From CAIKLP01 sp965279595 (GTDB lineage: Bacteria; Bacteroidota; Bacteroidia; Sphingobacteriales; Sphingobacteriaceae): a stretch of 64,000 bases of DNA. The stretch lies in assembly GCA_965279595.1 (NCBI GenBank), contig OZ257246.1, positions 2,666,001 through 2,730,000 of the forward strand. Direction: 5' to 3'. The position numbers and the translations under genes are program-made. Positions 54,511 through 63,518 of the stretch are shown piece after piece (positions within the stretch are counted from its first letter, which is position 1; each line of letters starts with the position of its first letter). The notes under the pieces are model-generated. The model saw only the letters and a list, made by a program, of their open reading frames with translations, was not told where the DNA came from and made no database searches.

Positions 54511-56052
54511 ATGAAGAAAGTTCTACTCTTTTTTTTTATTAGTATTTCAATTAGTCAATTATTGGCTCAAAGCATTGTAAAGACTGACTTTCTTGTAAGT
54601 CAAGCTTTAAATCAAGAGATCTATTTTCCTTCTATTGCGGTAGCTGCTGATGGTCGCTTTGGAATTTCATGGGGAGATAACCGCAATGGCATTAATGGTA
54701 CGGGAGATGGAGATGGTAGAATTTATTCTCAATTATACCAAGCAGATGCAAGTAAAACAACCAATACCAATTCATACACTGACAATATAGTTTATGGTAC
54801 TTTTTATGATAATTTTAGTTTATACAGAAGTACTTGTGAATTTTTACCTTCTGGTAGTTTTATTGTGGCTTGGCATGTTGGGGGCTATACACAGATTGGT
54901 TCTCCCAATCAAGATATTTATTATTCAGCTTTCAATAATGTTGGACAAAAAATAGTGAATGGTACACAAATTAATGTCTCTGGCTCAGGTGGAAATTACC
55001 CATATGGTAAACGTCCACAAGTCGTAGTCATTCCTCCTAATCAATTTGCTGTTGTTTATGAATTTGATAATTTAAATGGATATGAAATTGGTGCAACTGC
55101 AGTAGATGCAAATACAGGATCAGTAATTGGTGGATCTTTCTTAGTAAGTGATACTAAAACAGGAGTTCGTGTTTATCCAAGTGCTGCGAGTAATGGTTCT
55201 CAAACTGTGATAGTGTGGACTGATGGAAGAGTTGATAATTCAGGAGATATTTATATGCAGCGATTTGTTAACGGTCCAGCAGTTGGTTCAAACGTAAAAG
55301 TAAATGATAACATAAATACAGGCACTTATAATCAATGGGCAAAAGTAGCCATGGGCGCAGACGGAAAATTTGTTGTGATTTGGTTGGATACAAGGACAAC
55401 AAATGATGGTGATGTTTATGCACAACATTTTGATGCCAATGGAAATAAAATTGGAAGTAATGTAAAACTGACAAATAGTAATGCGAGTTTATATGCATTA
55501 ATGCCAAGTATTGCCATGTATGATAACGATAATTATGTTATTACGTGGACTGATTCACTACCAGGAAAACAATACACTTGTAAAACAAGATTTTTTAATT
55601 TCGGTGGAAACCCAATCAGCAATGTTCTCGAAATTTCCAATGTAGGCAATACTTCTGAGTCATACAACAGTGATGTTAAAGTAGGAAAAAATGGATTAAC
55701 CTATTATACTTGGGATGATAGAAGAACAACTGGAAAAGGTCAGGTTTATGCAAAAATTTTAACAGGATTCGGCACACAAACAGGTATCGAAAATTCAAAC
55801 AAAAAAGAAGCAAATATTAATTGTTATCCAAATCCATTCGACCATCAAATTGCTATTGTTTTTGAAGAAGACCTATCTGAAAGAATCACGCTGAGTATTT
55901 ATGATTTATTAGGAAAAAAAGTAGCAGAATTCAATGAATATCCTATTGATCAAATTATACAATTGAATTTAGATAAACTCTCCAAAGGCTTATATACATT
56001 GAACTTAAAAGGAATTGGATTTACAAATTCAATTAAAATTTCAAAAAACTAA
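54511..56052 (+). CDS. T9SS type A secreted protein with beta-propeller-like repeats
   Basis: A 513-residue protein: signal peptide (about 1-19, ending LLAQ), then repeated IAVAADGRFGISWGDNR-type motifs (D-G-x-F-x-I-x-W-x-D) at about residues 42, 290 and others, suggestive of a sialidase/BNR-like propeller, and a C-terminal Por-secretion tail (CYPNPFDHQIAIVF...YDLLGKKVAEF). No catalytic motif is obvious. Cargo for the type IX secretion system and anchored or released outside the cell. It precedes a second T9SS cargo by 12 bases. Confidence 0.85.
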   Translation: MKKVLLFFFISISISQLLAQSIVKTDFLVSQALNQEIYFPSIAVAADGRFGISWGDNRNGINGTGDGDGRIYSQLYQADASKTTNTNSYTDNIVYGTFYDNFSLYRSTCEFLPSGSFIVAWHVGGYTQIGSPNQDIYYSAFNNVGQKIVNGTQINVSGSGGNYPYGKRPQVVVIPPNQFAVVYEFDNLNGYEIGATAVDANTGSVIGGSFLVSDTKTGVRVYPSAASNGSQTVIVWTDGRVDNSGDIYMQRFVNGPAVGSNVKVNDNINTGTYNQWAKVAMGADGKFVVIWLDTRTTNDGDVYAQHFDANGNKIGSNVKLTNSNASLYALMPSIAMYDNDNYVITWTDSLPGKQYTCKTRFFNFGGNPISNVLEISNVGNTSESYNSDVKVGKNGLTYYTWDDRRTTGKGQVYAKILTGFGTQTGIENSNKKEANINCYPNPFDHQIAIVFEEDLSERITLSIYDLLGKKVAEFNEYPIDQIIQLNLDKLSKGLYTLNLKGIGFTNSIKISKN

Positions 56053-56064
56053 ATCAACCTAAAA

Positions 56065-57918
56065 ATGAAAAAATTATACATTCTATTAACTTTAGTTTTC
56101 CTAGGTGGAAACTTAATATCCAAAAACTTATATGTAAACAGCACAACAGGTAATGATATAAATAATGGAAGCATAAATAATCCATATAAAACAATTACCA
56201 AAGCATTGAGCCAAGCAATAGCAAATGATAGCATATTAGTTGCACCTGGTTCTTATAGTAAAATCTCAGGTGAAGTATTTCCTTTGAAAATGAAATCAGG
56301 TGTAAAATTAATTGGAACTGGGTATGCTGTCAACACGATTATTGATGCAATTAATGCAGATACTTCTGTTATTATTTGTTCAGCAAATAATTCTAAAACA
56401 GAGATAAGAGGTTTCATTATTCAACATGGAATTGTAAATGGAAATACTGATTTCCCTTTTGATGAAGCTACTGGTGCTGGTGTTCGTTTTATAGACACAG
56501 ATAGTACTTTATTTGAAGCCAATTGGGTTAGAAACAATAAAGTGAAGGGTTACCAAGGTACACTAACTGGATTTTCAACAGAAGGTGGAGGTGCACAAGG
56601 TGGAGGAATATTTGTTGAATCACAATGTTGGCCAACGATTCGCAATTGTATTATCTCTAATAACTTGGCTTATGGTGGTCCTGGGCGAGGATATGGAGGT
56701 GGATTTTCAGGAGATCCAACACATGGAGGAAGAGCGAAAGGAGGAGGAATTTCTGCAGCCTCAGGATTTATCATTAACAACACGTTTTATGGAAACATTG
56801 CTGAAGGTGGACCAGGCGGAGTTACGAATTCAGGTTCAAGTAATAATTTAGGAAATGGTGGTGAAGGAAGAGGAGGCGCATTCTATGGAAACGGTTCAAA
56901 TGCAAAAGTGCAAAATTGTATATTTTATAAGAACAGTGCATTGGGTGGTAAACCTGGAAGTCGTTCACAATTTGGTAGTGGAGATTATGGTGCAGCTTAT
57001 ACTTTTGGTGGTTTTAAAACTAATTTATTCTTTGAAAATAATGCTAGTACTGCAGAGCAAACTGGATTCGTTGGTAATGATTCTATCATAGGAATTGATC
57101 CTCTTTTGCATAGCAGTTCTAATTATCATTTACAAGCTACTTCCATTGCAATAAATAGAGGCTCTAATACATATGCACCTTTAAATGATTTTGATGGCGC
57201 AGTTCGAGCATCTAATCCAACTATAGGCGCTTTTGAAATGGGTAATCAAACACCAAGTACATTTTTCAAAAATATTAATATACAATTAGGCAATAATGTC
57301 TTTACCAATACATCAGTAAACATGAATATTAGTCAGGTTGGTTCTACAGTTGGTAAATATATTTTAGTTCATTATTTTTCATCAGGAAGAACTGGAGTTT
57401 TACCATCAGTAAAAGCTAGTCCATACTACTGGAGTATAAGTACCAATGCAGATAGTTTGTATGGAATAATAACTTTTGATTGGACTAATTTACTTAATGC
57501 TAATTTGGATACCGCTAGCTTAAAATTATTTCATCGTAGTGGACCAAATGCAAACTGGATTTTAGTTAACAATAGTATAAGAAATGGTAAAACTATTTCA
57601 GCAGAAATATTTAGCTTTTCAGAATTTGCTTTTGGAAGTGATAATGGTCAACCAATTGGTATAAATCAATCTAATCATTCTAACGAAAATGTATTAGTTT
57701 ATCCTAATCCAGCAATTAATGAAATTAATTTAAAAGTAAATGGCAAACTCAATAATGCAAGCTATTACATTCTTGACTTGCAAGGTCGAATAGTTTTAAC
57801 TGAAACTCAAATGAAAAATGAGGAGGAACAAATCAAATTTAATTTGCCTAAAGGCCTGTATTTGTTGCATTTCATGAATAATAATACGATTAATTATCAA
57901 AGACTTACTATTCAATAA
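56065..57918 (+). CDS. T9SS type A secreted protein with parallel beta-helix
   Basis: A 617-residue protein. A signal peptide (about 1-21) is followed by a parallel beta-helix (choice-of-anchor Q / right-handed helix pattern, with GNDINNGSINNPYKTITKALSQA, GVRFIDTDSTLFEANWVRNN and a Gly-rich ladder GGGISAASGFIINNTFYGN) and a C-terminal T9SS tail (VYPNPAINEINLKVNGKL... YILDLQGRIVL). The beta-helix resembles polysaccharide-lyase or adhesin-like folds; no catalytic residues identified. It follows another T9SS cargo by 12 bases and ends before a terminator. Confidence 0.85.
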   Translation: MKKLYILLTLVFLGGNLISKNLYVNSTTGNDINNGSINNPYKTITKALSQAIANDSILVAPGSYSKISGEVFPLKMKSGVKLIGTGYAVNTIIDAINADTSVIICSANNSKTEIRGFIIQHGIVNGNTDFPFDEATGAGVRFIDTDSTLFEANWVRNNKVKGYQGTLTGFSTEGGGAQGGGIFVESQCWPTIRNCIISNNLAYGGPGRGYGGGFSGDPTHGGRAKGGGISAASGFIINNTFYGNIAEGGPGGVTNSGSSNNLGNGGEGRGGAFYGNGSNAKVQNCIFYKNSALGGKPGSRSQFGSGDYGAAYTFGGFKTNLFFENNASTAEQTGFVGNDSIIGIDPLLHSSSNYHLQATSIAINRGSNTYAPLNDFDGAVRASNPTIGAFEMGNQTPSTFFKNINIQLGNNVFTNTSVNMNISQVGSTVGKYILVHYFSSGRTGVLPSVKASPYYWSISTNADSLYGIITFDWTNLLNANLDTASLKLFHRSGPNANWILVNNSIRNGKTISAEIFSFSEFAFGSDNGQPIGINQSNHSNENVLVYPNPAINEINLKVNGKLNNASYYILDLQGRIVLTETQMKNEEEQIKFNLPKGLYLLHFMNNNTINYQRLTIQ

Positions 57919-57946
57919 TCTAACTATTTCTTTTAAAAAAACTAGT

Positions 57947-57984
57947 AATATAGGGAAGCATTATCTAAATGCTTCCCTATTTAA
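57947..57984 (+). terminator. Terminator after the beta-helix gene
   Basis: Stem AATATAGGGAAGCAtt / aaTGCTTCCCTATTT around a short loop, then TAATTAAAT. U-tract is modest. Confidence 0.65.
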
Positions 57985-58046
57985 TTAAATCTCCTTAAAA
58001 ATCTTATTTTTGAACATCCAGAAATCAATACAATTGGATATTCATT

Positions 58047-59534
58047 ATGATCAAAAAAATATTAATTGCTAATAGAGGTGAGATTGCATTACGCATCATG
58101 CGATCTGCAAAAGAAATGGGTATACAAACAGTTGCTGTTTTTTCGGAAGCGGATCGTTTATCTCCTCATGTAAAATATGCTGATGAGGCTGTATTTATTG
58201 GCCCTGCCCCTTCTAACCAAAGCTACTTAGTATTTGATAAAATAATTGATGCCTGTAAACAAACTGGTGCTGATGCTATTCATCCTGGATATGGATTTCT
58301 ATCAGAAAACGCTGCATTCGCTAGAAGGGTGAAAGAAGAAGGTTTAATTTTAATTGGGCCATCACCGGAAGCGATGGAAATTATGGGAAATAAACTTTCT
58401 GCAAAGGCAGCAGCTTTAAAATATAAAATTCCTATGGTACCTGGTACTGATCAAGCCATCAATGATATACCAGTTGCAAAATTACGTGCACAGGAAGTTG
58501 GATTTCCAATATTGATTAAAGCTGCCGCAGGTGGTGGTGGTAAAGGAATGCGAATTGTGGAAAAAGTGGAAGATTTTGAAGAACAAATGAATTTGGCTGT
58601 AAGTGAAGCTATATCAGCATTTGGTGATGGAGCAGTTTTTATAGAAAGGTATGTAAGTTCACCTCGTCATATTGAAATTCAAGTTCTGGGAGATAACCAT
58701 GGAAATATTATTCATTTATTCGAAAGAGAATGTTCAATTCAGCGTCGTCACCAAAAAGTAATTGAAGAAGCTCCTTCTTCCGTACTTACGCCTGAATTAA
58801 GAAAAGAAATGGGTGAATGTGCAGTGAATGTTGCTCGATCATGTAATTATTCAGGTGCAGGCACTGTTGAATTTATTTTAGAAAATAATGTGAATTTTTA
58901 TTTCTTAGAAATGAACACACGCCTACAAGTGGAGCATCCGGTAACTGAAATGATTACTGGTATTGACTTGGTGAAAGAACAAATAAAAATTGCCAACAAC
59001 GAAAAATTAAGTATCAAACAAGATAACTTAAAAATTATTGGACACTCTATTGAATTGCGAGTATATGCAGAGGATCCTTCAAATAATTTCTTACCTGATA
59101 TTGGAACTTTAAGTACTTATAAAATCCCCCAAGGTTCAGGTATTAGAGTAGATGATGGTTTTGAAGAAGGTATGGAAATTCCAATCTATTATGATCCAAT
59201 GATTGCTAAACTGGTAGCAACAGGAAAAGACCGAGAAGAAGCCATTCAAAGAATGATTCGTGCCATTGATGAATACCAAATCACAGGCATTGAAACTACA
59301 CTTGGATTTGGAAAGTTTGTATTAAACCATGAAGCATTTCGCTCAGGAAATTTTGACACACATTTTGTTGGAAAGTATTTTGATGCCAGTAAATTGGTTG
59401 CAAACAACAAAGAAGAAGCTATGATTGCTGCTTTTGTTGCTGCTACGCTCTTAGAAGAGGGTTCGAAATCAAATTTACAAAACAATGGAATTGTAAGAAA
59501 AGCGTCAAATTGGAAGAAAAATAGAGTTAATTAA
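58047..59534 (+). CDS. accC: Biotin carboxylase subunit (acetyl/acyl-CoA carboxylase)
   Basis: A 495-residue ATP-grasp biotin carboxylase. N-terminal KKILIANRGEIALRIMRSAKE, glycine loop KAAAGGGGKGMRIV (about 153-166), and FLEMNTRLQVEHPVTEMITG (about 286-305) are complete. It carboxylates biotin on a BCCP with bicarbonate and ATP. At 495 residues it is longer than the usual AccC of about 450, so acetyl-CoA or propionyl/acyl-CoA carboxylase is possible; no accB/accA/accD or carboxyltransferase gene is next to it. It has a clean preceding gap. Confidence 0.9.
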   Translation: MIKKILIANRGEIALRIMRSAKEMGIQTVAVFSEADRLSPHVKYADEAVFIGPAPSNQSYLVFDKIIDACKQTGADAIHPGYGFLSENAAFARRVKEEGLILIGPSPEAMEIMGNKLSAKAAALKYKIPMVPGTDQAINDIPVAKLRAQEVGFPILIKAAAGGGGKGMRIVEKVEDFEEQMNLAVSEAISAFGDGAVFIERYVSSPRHIEIQVLGDNHGNIIHLFERECSIQRRHQKVIEEAPSSVLTPELRKEMGECAVNVARSCNYSGAGTVEFILENNVNFYFLEMNTRLQVEHPVTEMITGIDLVKEQIKIANNEKLSIKQDNLKIIGHSIELRVYAEDPSNNFLPDIGTLSTYKIPQGSGIRVDDGFEEGMEIPIYYDPMIAKLVATGKDREEAIQRMIRAIDEYQITGIETTLGFGKFVLNHEAFRSGNFDTHFVGKYFDASKLVANNKEEAMIAAFVAATLLEEGSKSNLQNNGIVRKASNWKKNRVN

Positions 59535-59581
59535 TAATAGCATACTAAAATGGTACATTAGTTGTTGTTAAGCTATTGAAT

Positions 59582-62221
59582 ATGCTGAAAAAAATACTCC
59601 ACTTGTTACTTTTTATTGCGCTTAGCAAATTTTCTTTTGCTACACATAATCGTGCAGGTGAATTAACTTATACCCAAATATCAGCCCTTCAATACGAATT
59701 CATCCTTACCACTTTCACCGATATTAGTAATCCAAAAAATGCAGACCGAGAAACTGCTACATTAAATTTTGGAGATGGAAGTTCAGCAACAGCTAATAGA
59801 TATGAAAAATTAACTATTGCTCCATTTATTCAACGCAATCGTTATAAATTCAATCATAGCTTTCCAGGATATTCTACTTATACTATTAGCTTTCAAGATC
59901 CAAATAGAAATAACAATGTTCAAAATATGATTAACTCATTGAACACACCGTTTTATGTGGAATCTCAATTAGTTATTAATCCTTTCATTGGTTTCAATAA
60001 TTCACCAACACTTCTATTAGAACCGATTGATTTTGGTGCAGAAAATAAATTATTCGTTCATAATCCAAATGCATTTGATATTGATGGTGATAGTTTAAGT
60101 TTCAAGCTTATTGCATGTAAACAAGACGTCGGTGTTGAAGTGTATGGCTTTCAACTACCTTCGTTACAAAATGGTTTTACGGATACATCATTTAGTATTG
60201 ATGCAAGTAGTGGACAAATTATTTGGAACACTCCACAAATTACTAATGGATTAGAATCTGCACTTTATAATATTGCTATCATGGTTGAGGAATGGCGCTA
60301 TGTTAGCAATGCGAAAAAATTTATTCGTATCGGATTTATTGTTCGGGATATGCAAATTGAAATTGTAAAATCTGACAATAAACCACCAGTGATTAAGCCA
60401 CTTAAAGATACTTGTATTATTGCAGGTAGTTTATTCACTCAACTTATAACTGCAAATGATAAAGATAACCATGCCGTTACTTTAACAGCAACTGGAGGAC
60501 CCTTCAAGTTAGGTCCACCAGATACCGTTTCTTTTCCACAACCTGTTACTGGAAACACCAATGTGAGTCAAACTTTCAGATGGCAAACCAGTTGCAATGG
60601 TGTGCGCAAACAACCTTATCAAATTGTAATTAAAGCAATTGATAATGGAAGTCCGAAATTAGTAGATTTAGAAGATTGGCAAATAAAAATCATTTCACCT
60701 GCGCCACAAAATTTAACTTGCAATGCAATTGGTTCAACTATCATTTTGAACTGGGATAAATTAAATTGTGGACAAGCTGTTGGTTATAAAATTTATCGAA
60801 GAAGTGGTGCCTATCCCTTCACGCCTACTGCATGTCAAACAGGCGTGCCTATTGGTGTTGGGTATGAATTAATTAAGAAAGTAGAAAACATCAACACAAT
60901 TACTTTTATTGATGACAATGATGGACAAGGATTGAGTACTGGAAATAATTATTGTTACCGTATTGTTGCTTATTTTCCTGATGATGCGGAGAGTATTGCA
61001 TCAAACGAAAGTTGTGAAATATTAACACGTGATTTACCAGCACTCACTCATGTTGATATTTTAACAAGCAATGCAAGTACTGGGACAGATTCTGTGAAAT
61101 GGGTAAAACCATCACAATTAGATACAATACAATATCCTGGACCATATGAATATCAATTACTCAAGTCAATTGATGATATCACCTATACTACTGTAAAAAC
61201 AGTAACTACAACTTTTTTAGGGAATTTAAATGATAGTGTTTATTTAGATATCAATAGTAACACTTTAGAAAATCAATTATTTTATAAACTAGCTTTCTAT
61301 GCGAATAATAATTTAGTTGGAACCAGCAAAAAAGCAAGTTCCATTTTTTTAAATGCTGTAGGTAGAGACAATAGAGTAGAATTAAATTGGAATGTAACCG
61401 TTCCTTGGACGAATGCCAAGTTTACTGTTTATCGATTTAATAATTCTAGTGCTCAATATGATTCAATTGGATTTAGTACAAGTAACAACTACATTGATCG
61501 TGGCTTAGTCAATTCGCAGAACTACTGTTACTTTGTTAAAGCTATTGGTAGTTATACTGCAGGTGGATTTCCGGAACCCTTAATCAATAATTCACAAATT
61601 CGTTGTGCAACACCAATTGATATTGAAAAACCTTGTCCTCCAGTATTAACAGTTAGTCCAAGTTGTGGCTTATACCGAAACATTTTAACATGGACCAATC
61701 CAAATGATTCTTGTTCAGATGATGTAGTAAAATACAGAATTTACAAATCGATGTTTGAAGGTTCGGAGTTTAGTGTGTTAACAAGCGATATTGCTCCTGC
61801 TACTACTTTGACTTATACTGATGCTAATTTGTTTGAATCTATTGCGGGATGTTATTTCATTACCGCTATTGATTCATTTGATAATGAAAGTGATCGCAGT
61901 AATTTAATTTGTATAGATAATTGTCCGGCAATTGTATTACCCAATGTGTTCACACCAAATGAAGATGGTTTCAATGATTTATTTACACCAATTAAAGATA
62001 GCACTGACTTTGTAAGCAAATTCACAGTTCATATTTATGATAGATGGGGCACTGAAGTTTATGAAACCAATGATCCTAAAATTAATTGGAATGGAAAAAC
62101 ACAAGACAATAATAAAGATTTACCAGCTGGAGTTTATTTTTATTCTGTAGAGTTTAGTGAAATTAGAGTGAAAGGTTACAAACAAAAAAACCTTTCAGGG
62201 TTTGTACATTTAGTACGATAA
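59582..62221 (+). CDS. Large secreted protein with fibronectin III-like modules and CHU_C (gliding-motility-associated) C-terminus
   Basis: ATG at 59582 is chosen over TTG at 59576. An 879-residue protein: signal peptide (about 1-20, FSFA), an N-terminal PKD/Ig-like domain region, several repeated FN3-like units (GYKIYRRSGAYPFTP, FTVYRFNNSSAQYDS, VKYRIYKSMFEGSE) and a C-terminal domain (VLPNVFTPNEDGFNDLFTP, FTVHIYDRWGTEVYE, NWNGKTQDNNKDLPAGVYFY), the CHU_C type B T9SS sorting domain. Inference: a cell-surface adhesin or matrix component. It lies between accC and ribE. Confidence 0.9.
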   Translation: MLKKILHLLLFIALSKFSFATHNRAGELTYTQISALQYEFILTTFTDISNPKNADRETATLNFGDGSSATANRYEKLTIAPFIQRNRYKFNHSFPGYSTYTISFQDPNRNNNVQNMINSLNTPFYVESQLVINPFIGFNNSPTLLLEPIDFGAENKLFVHNPNAFDIDGDSLSFKLIACKQDVGVEVYGFQLPSLQNGFTDTSFSIDASSGQIIWNTPQITNGLESALYNIAIMVEEWRYVSNAKKFIRIGFIVRDMQIEIVKSDNKPPVIKPLKDTCIIAGSLFTQLITANDKDNHAVTLTATGGPFKLGPPDTVSFPQPVTGNTNVSQTFRWQTSCNGVRKQPYQIVIKAIDNGSPKLVDLEDWQIKIISPAPQNLTCNAIGSTIILNWDKLNCGQAVGYKIYRRSGAYPFTPTACQTGVPIGVGYELIKKVENINTITFIDDNDGQGLSTGNNYCYRIVAYFPDDAESIASNESCEILTRDLPALTHVDILTSNASTGTDSVKWVKPSQLDTIQYPGPYEYQLLKSIDDITYTTVKTVTTTFLGNLNDSVYLDINSNTLENQLFYKLAFYANNNLVGTSKKASSIFLNAVGRDNRVELNWNVTVPWTNAKFTVYRFNNSSAQYDSIGFSTSNNYIDRGLVNSQNYCYFVKAIGSYTAGGFPEPLINNSQIRCATPIDIEKPCPPVLTVSPSCGLYRNILTWTNPNDSCSDDVVKYRIYKSMFEGSEFSVLTSDIAPATTLTYTDANLFESIAGCYFITAIDSFDNESDRSNLICIDNCPAIVLPNVFTPNEDGFNDLFTPIKDSTDFVSKFTVHIYDRWGTEVYETNDPKINWNGKTQDNNKDLPAGVYFYSVEFSEIRVKGYKQKNLSGFVHLVR

Positions 62222-62231
62222 AAAAGAAAAT

Positions 62232-62822
62232 ATGTTCACAGGAATTATAGAAAGTCTAGGTACCATTACTGCCATTGAAAAAGAAAAAAACAATATTCAT
62301 TTTAGCATTTCATCTGAAATTTCTTCTGAATTAAAAATAGATCAAAGTATAGCACACAATGGGGTTTGCTTAACAGTAACAAAATTGCTTCCTAATCAAC
62401 ATGTGGTAACTGCCATTCATGAAACTTTACAAAAAACCAATTTAGGGAATTTAAGTATTGGCAATCAATTGAATTTAGAAAGATGTATGATTATGAATGG
62501 TCGAATAGATGGCCATATTGTACAAGGTCATGTTGATCAAACAGGAATTGTTAAATCAATTAAAGATGAACAAGGGAGTTGGAGATTTACTATTGAATAT
62601 GATGCTCAACAAAAAAATTTAACAGTTGAAAAAGGTTCTATTTGTGTAAATGGAATTAGTTTAACTGTGATAGATTCAGGTATCAATCAATTCTCTGTAG
62701 CCATTATCCCCTATACATTTGAACACACTACAATGGGACAATTAAAAGAAGGTGATGTAGTAAATCTGGAGTTCGATATTATTGGTAAATATGTTGCTAA
62801 AATGTTTTCTCAAAACAATTAA
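62232..62822 (+). CDS. ribE: Riboflavin synthase alpha chain
   Basis: A 196-residue protein with two lumazine-binding repeats, each opening with a beta-barrel (MFTGIIESLGTITAIE at 1-16 and DGHIVQGHVDQTGIVKSI at about 97-115) and the conserved SLTV/GVCLTV region (NGVCLTVTKL and NGISLTVIDS). It dismutates two 6,7-dimethyl-8-ribityllumazines to riboflavin. Its stop shares a TTAA with the opposing DsbA-like gene. No FMN riboswitch or other rib gene is adjacent. Confidence 0.95.
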   Translation: MFTGIIESLGTITAIEKEKNNIHFSISSEISSELKIDQSIAHNGVCLTVTKLLPNQHVVTAIHETLQKTNLGNLSIGNQLNLERCMIMNGRIDGHIVQGHVDQTGIVKSIKDEQGSWRFTIEYDAQQKNLTVEKGSICVNGISLTVIDSGINQFSVAIIPYTFEHTTMGQLKEGDVVNLEFDIIGKYVAKMFSQNN

Positions 62823-63499
62823 CAAACCTCATCTATATTACAATTCTCCCCATCTTGACTAATTGGCGAAGCTTGTTTGATTGCTTCGACTAATTGTTCA
62901 GCAGGCACTGCACCACTTAAACCAAATTGATCATTGATGATAAAAAATGGAACACCAGTGATGCCTAAAGCCAATACATTGTCTTGCAAAGATCTTGTTT
63001 CTAAATATCCTTCTTTTGTTTTCAATAAAGTAGCAACATGCTCTGCATCCAAACCTGCTGAAGCTGCAATTCTAATCACTTCGCTTTCATTAGTTAAATC
63101 AACTAAATCAACAAAATAAGATTTAAAAAATGCATCAACTACTTCAACTTGTAAACCCAATTGATGAGCAAATTGTATTACTCTATGAATTTGAAAAGTG
63201 TTTGGAGTATTTCCTAATTGTTCAAATTTAAAATCAATACCTAATGGTTGACCTTTTGCTTTAACCATTTCTGATCGCTTCAAAAATTGATTCCAATCAC
63301 CAAATTTTTGTGATATATGAGTTTTGAAATCTGCTCCAGATTCAGGAACATCTGGTGCTAACTCGAATGGTAAATATTGAACTTCAACAAAATAATCTTC
63401 CTTCAATAGTTCAATGGCCTTTTCTAAATGTTTTTTACCAATATAACACCATGGACATACAACATCCGAAGCAACTTTAATATTAACAGTAGTTTTCAT
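62819..63499 (-). CDS. FrnE/DsbA-like thioredoxin-fold oxidoreductase
   Basis: ATG at 63499 (MKTTVNIKVASDVVCPWC) is preferred to a TTG at 63508. The 226-residue product has the CPWC redox motif (C15-C18) and helical insertion and cis-Pro region (ITGVPFFIINDQFGLSGAVPAEQLV) of the FrnE branch of DsbA. No signal peptide is present, so it is cytoplasmic. FrnE homologues serve oxidative stress or polyketide roles; function here unknown. It lies 20 bases after hscA on the same strand. Confidence 0.9.
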   Translation of the reverse strand: MKTTVNIKVASDVVCPWCYIGKKHLEKAIELLKEDYFVEVQYLPFELAPDVPESGADFKTHISQKFGDWNQFLKRSEMVKAKGQPLGIDFKFEQLGNTPNTFQIHRVIQFAHQLGLQVEVVDAFFKSYFVDLVDLTNESEVIRIAASAGLDAEHVATLLKTKEGYLETRSLQDNVLALGITGVPFFIINDQFGLSGAVPAEQLVEAIKQASPISQDGENCNIDEVC

Positions 63500-63518
63500 T
63501 TTATTCAATTAAAATTAA

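Noticed and set aside
62222..62231. FMN riboswitch upstream of ribE
   Set aside because: The gap to the upstream gene is only 10 bases, so no aptamer can fit.
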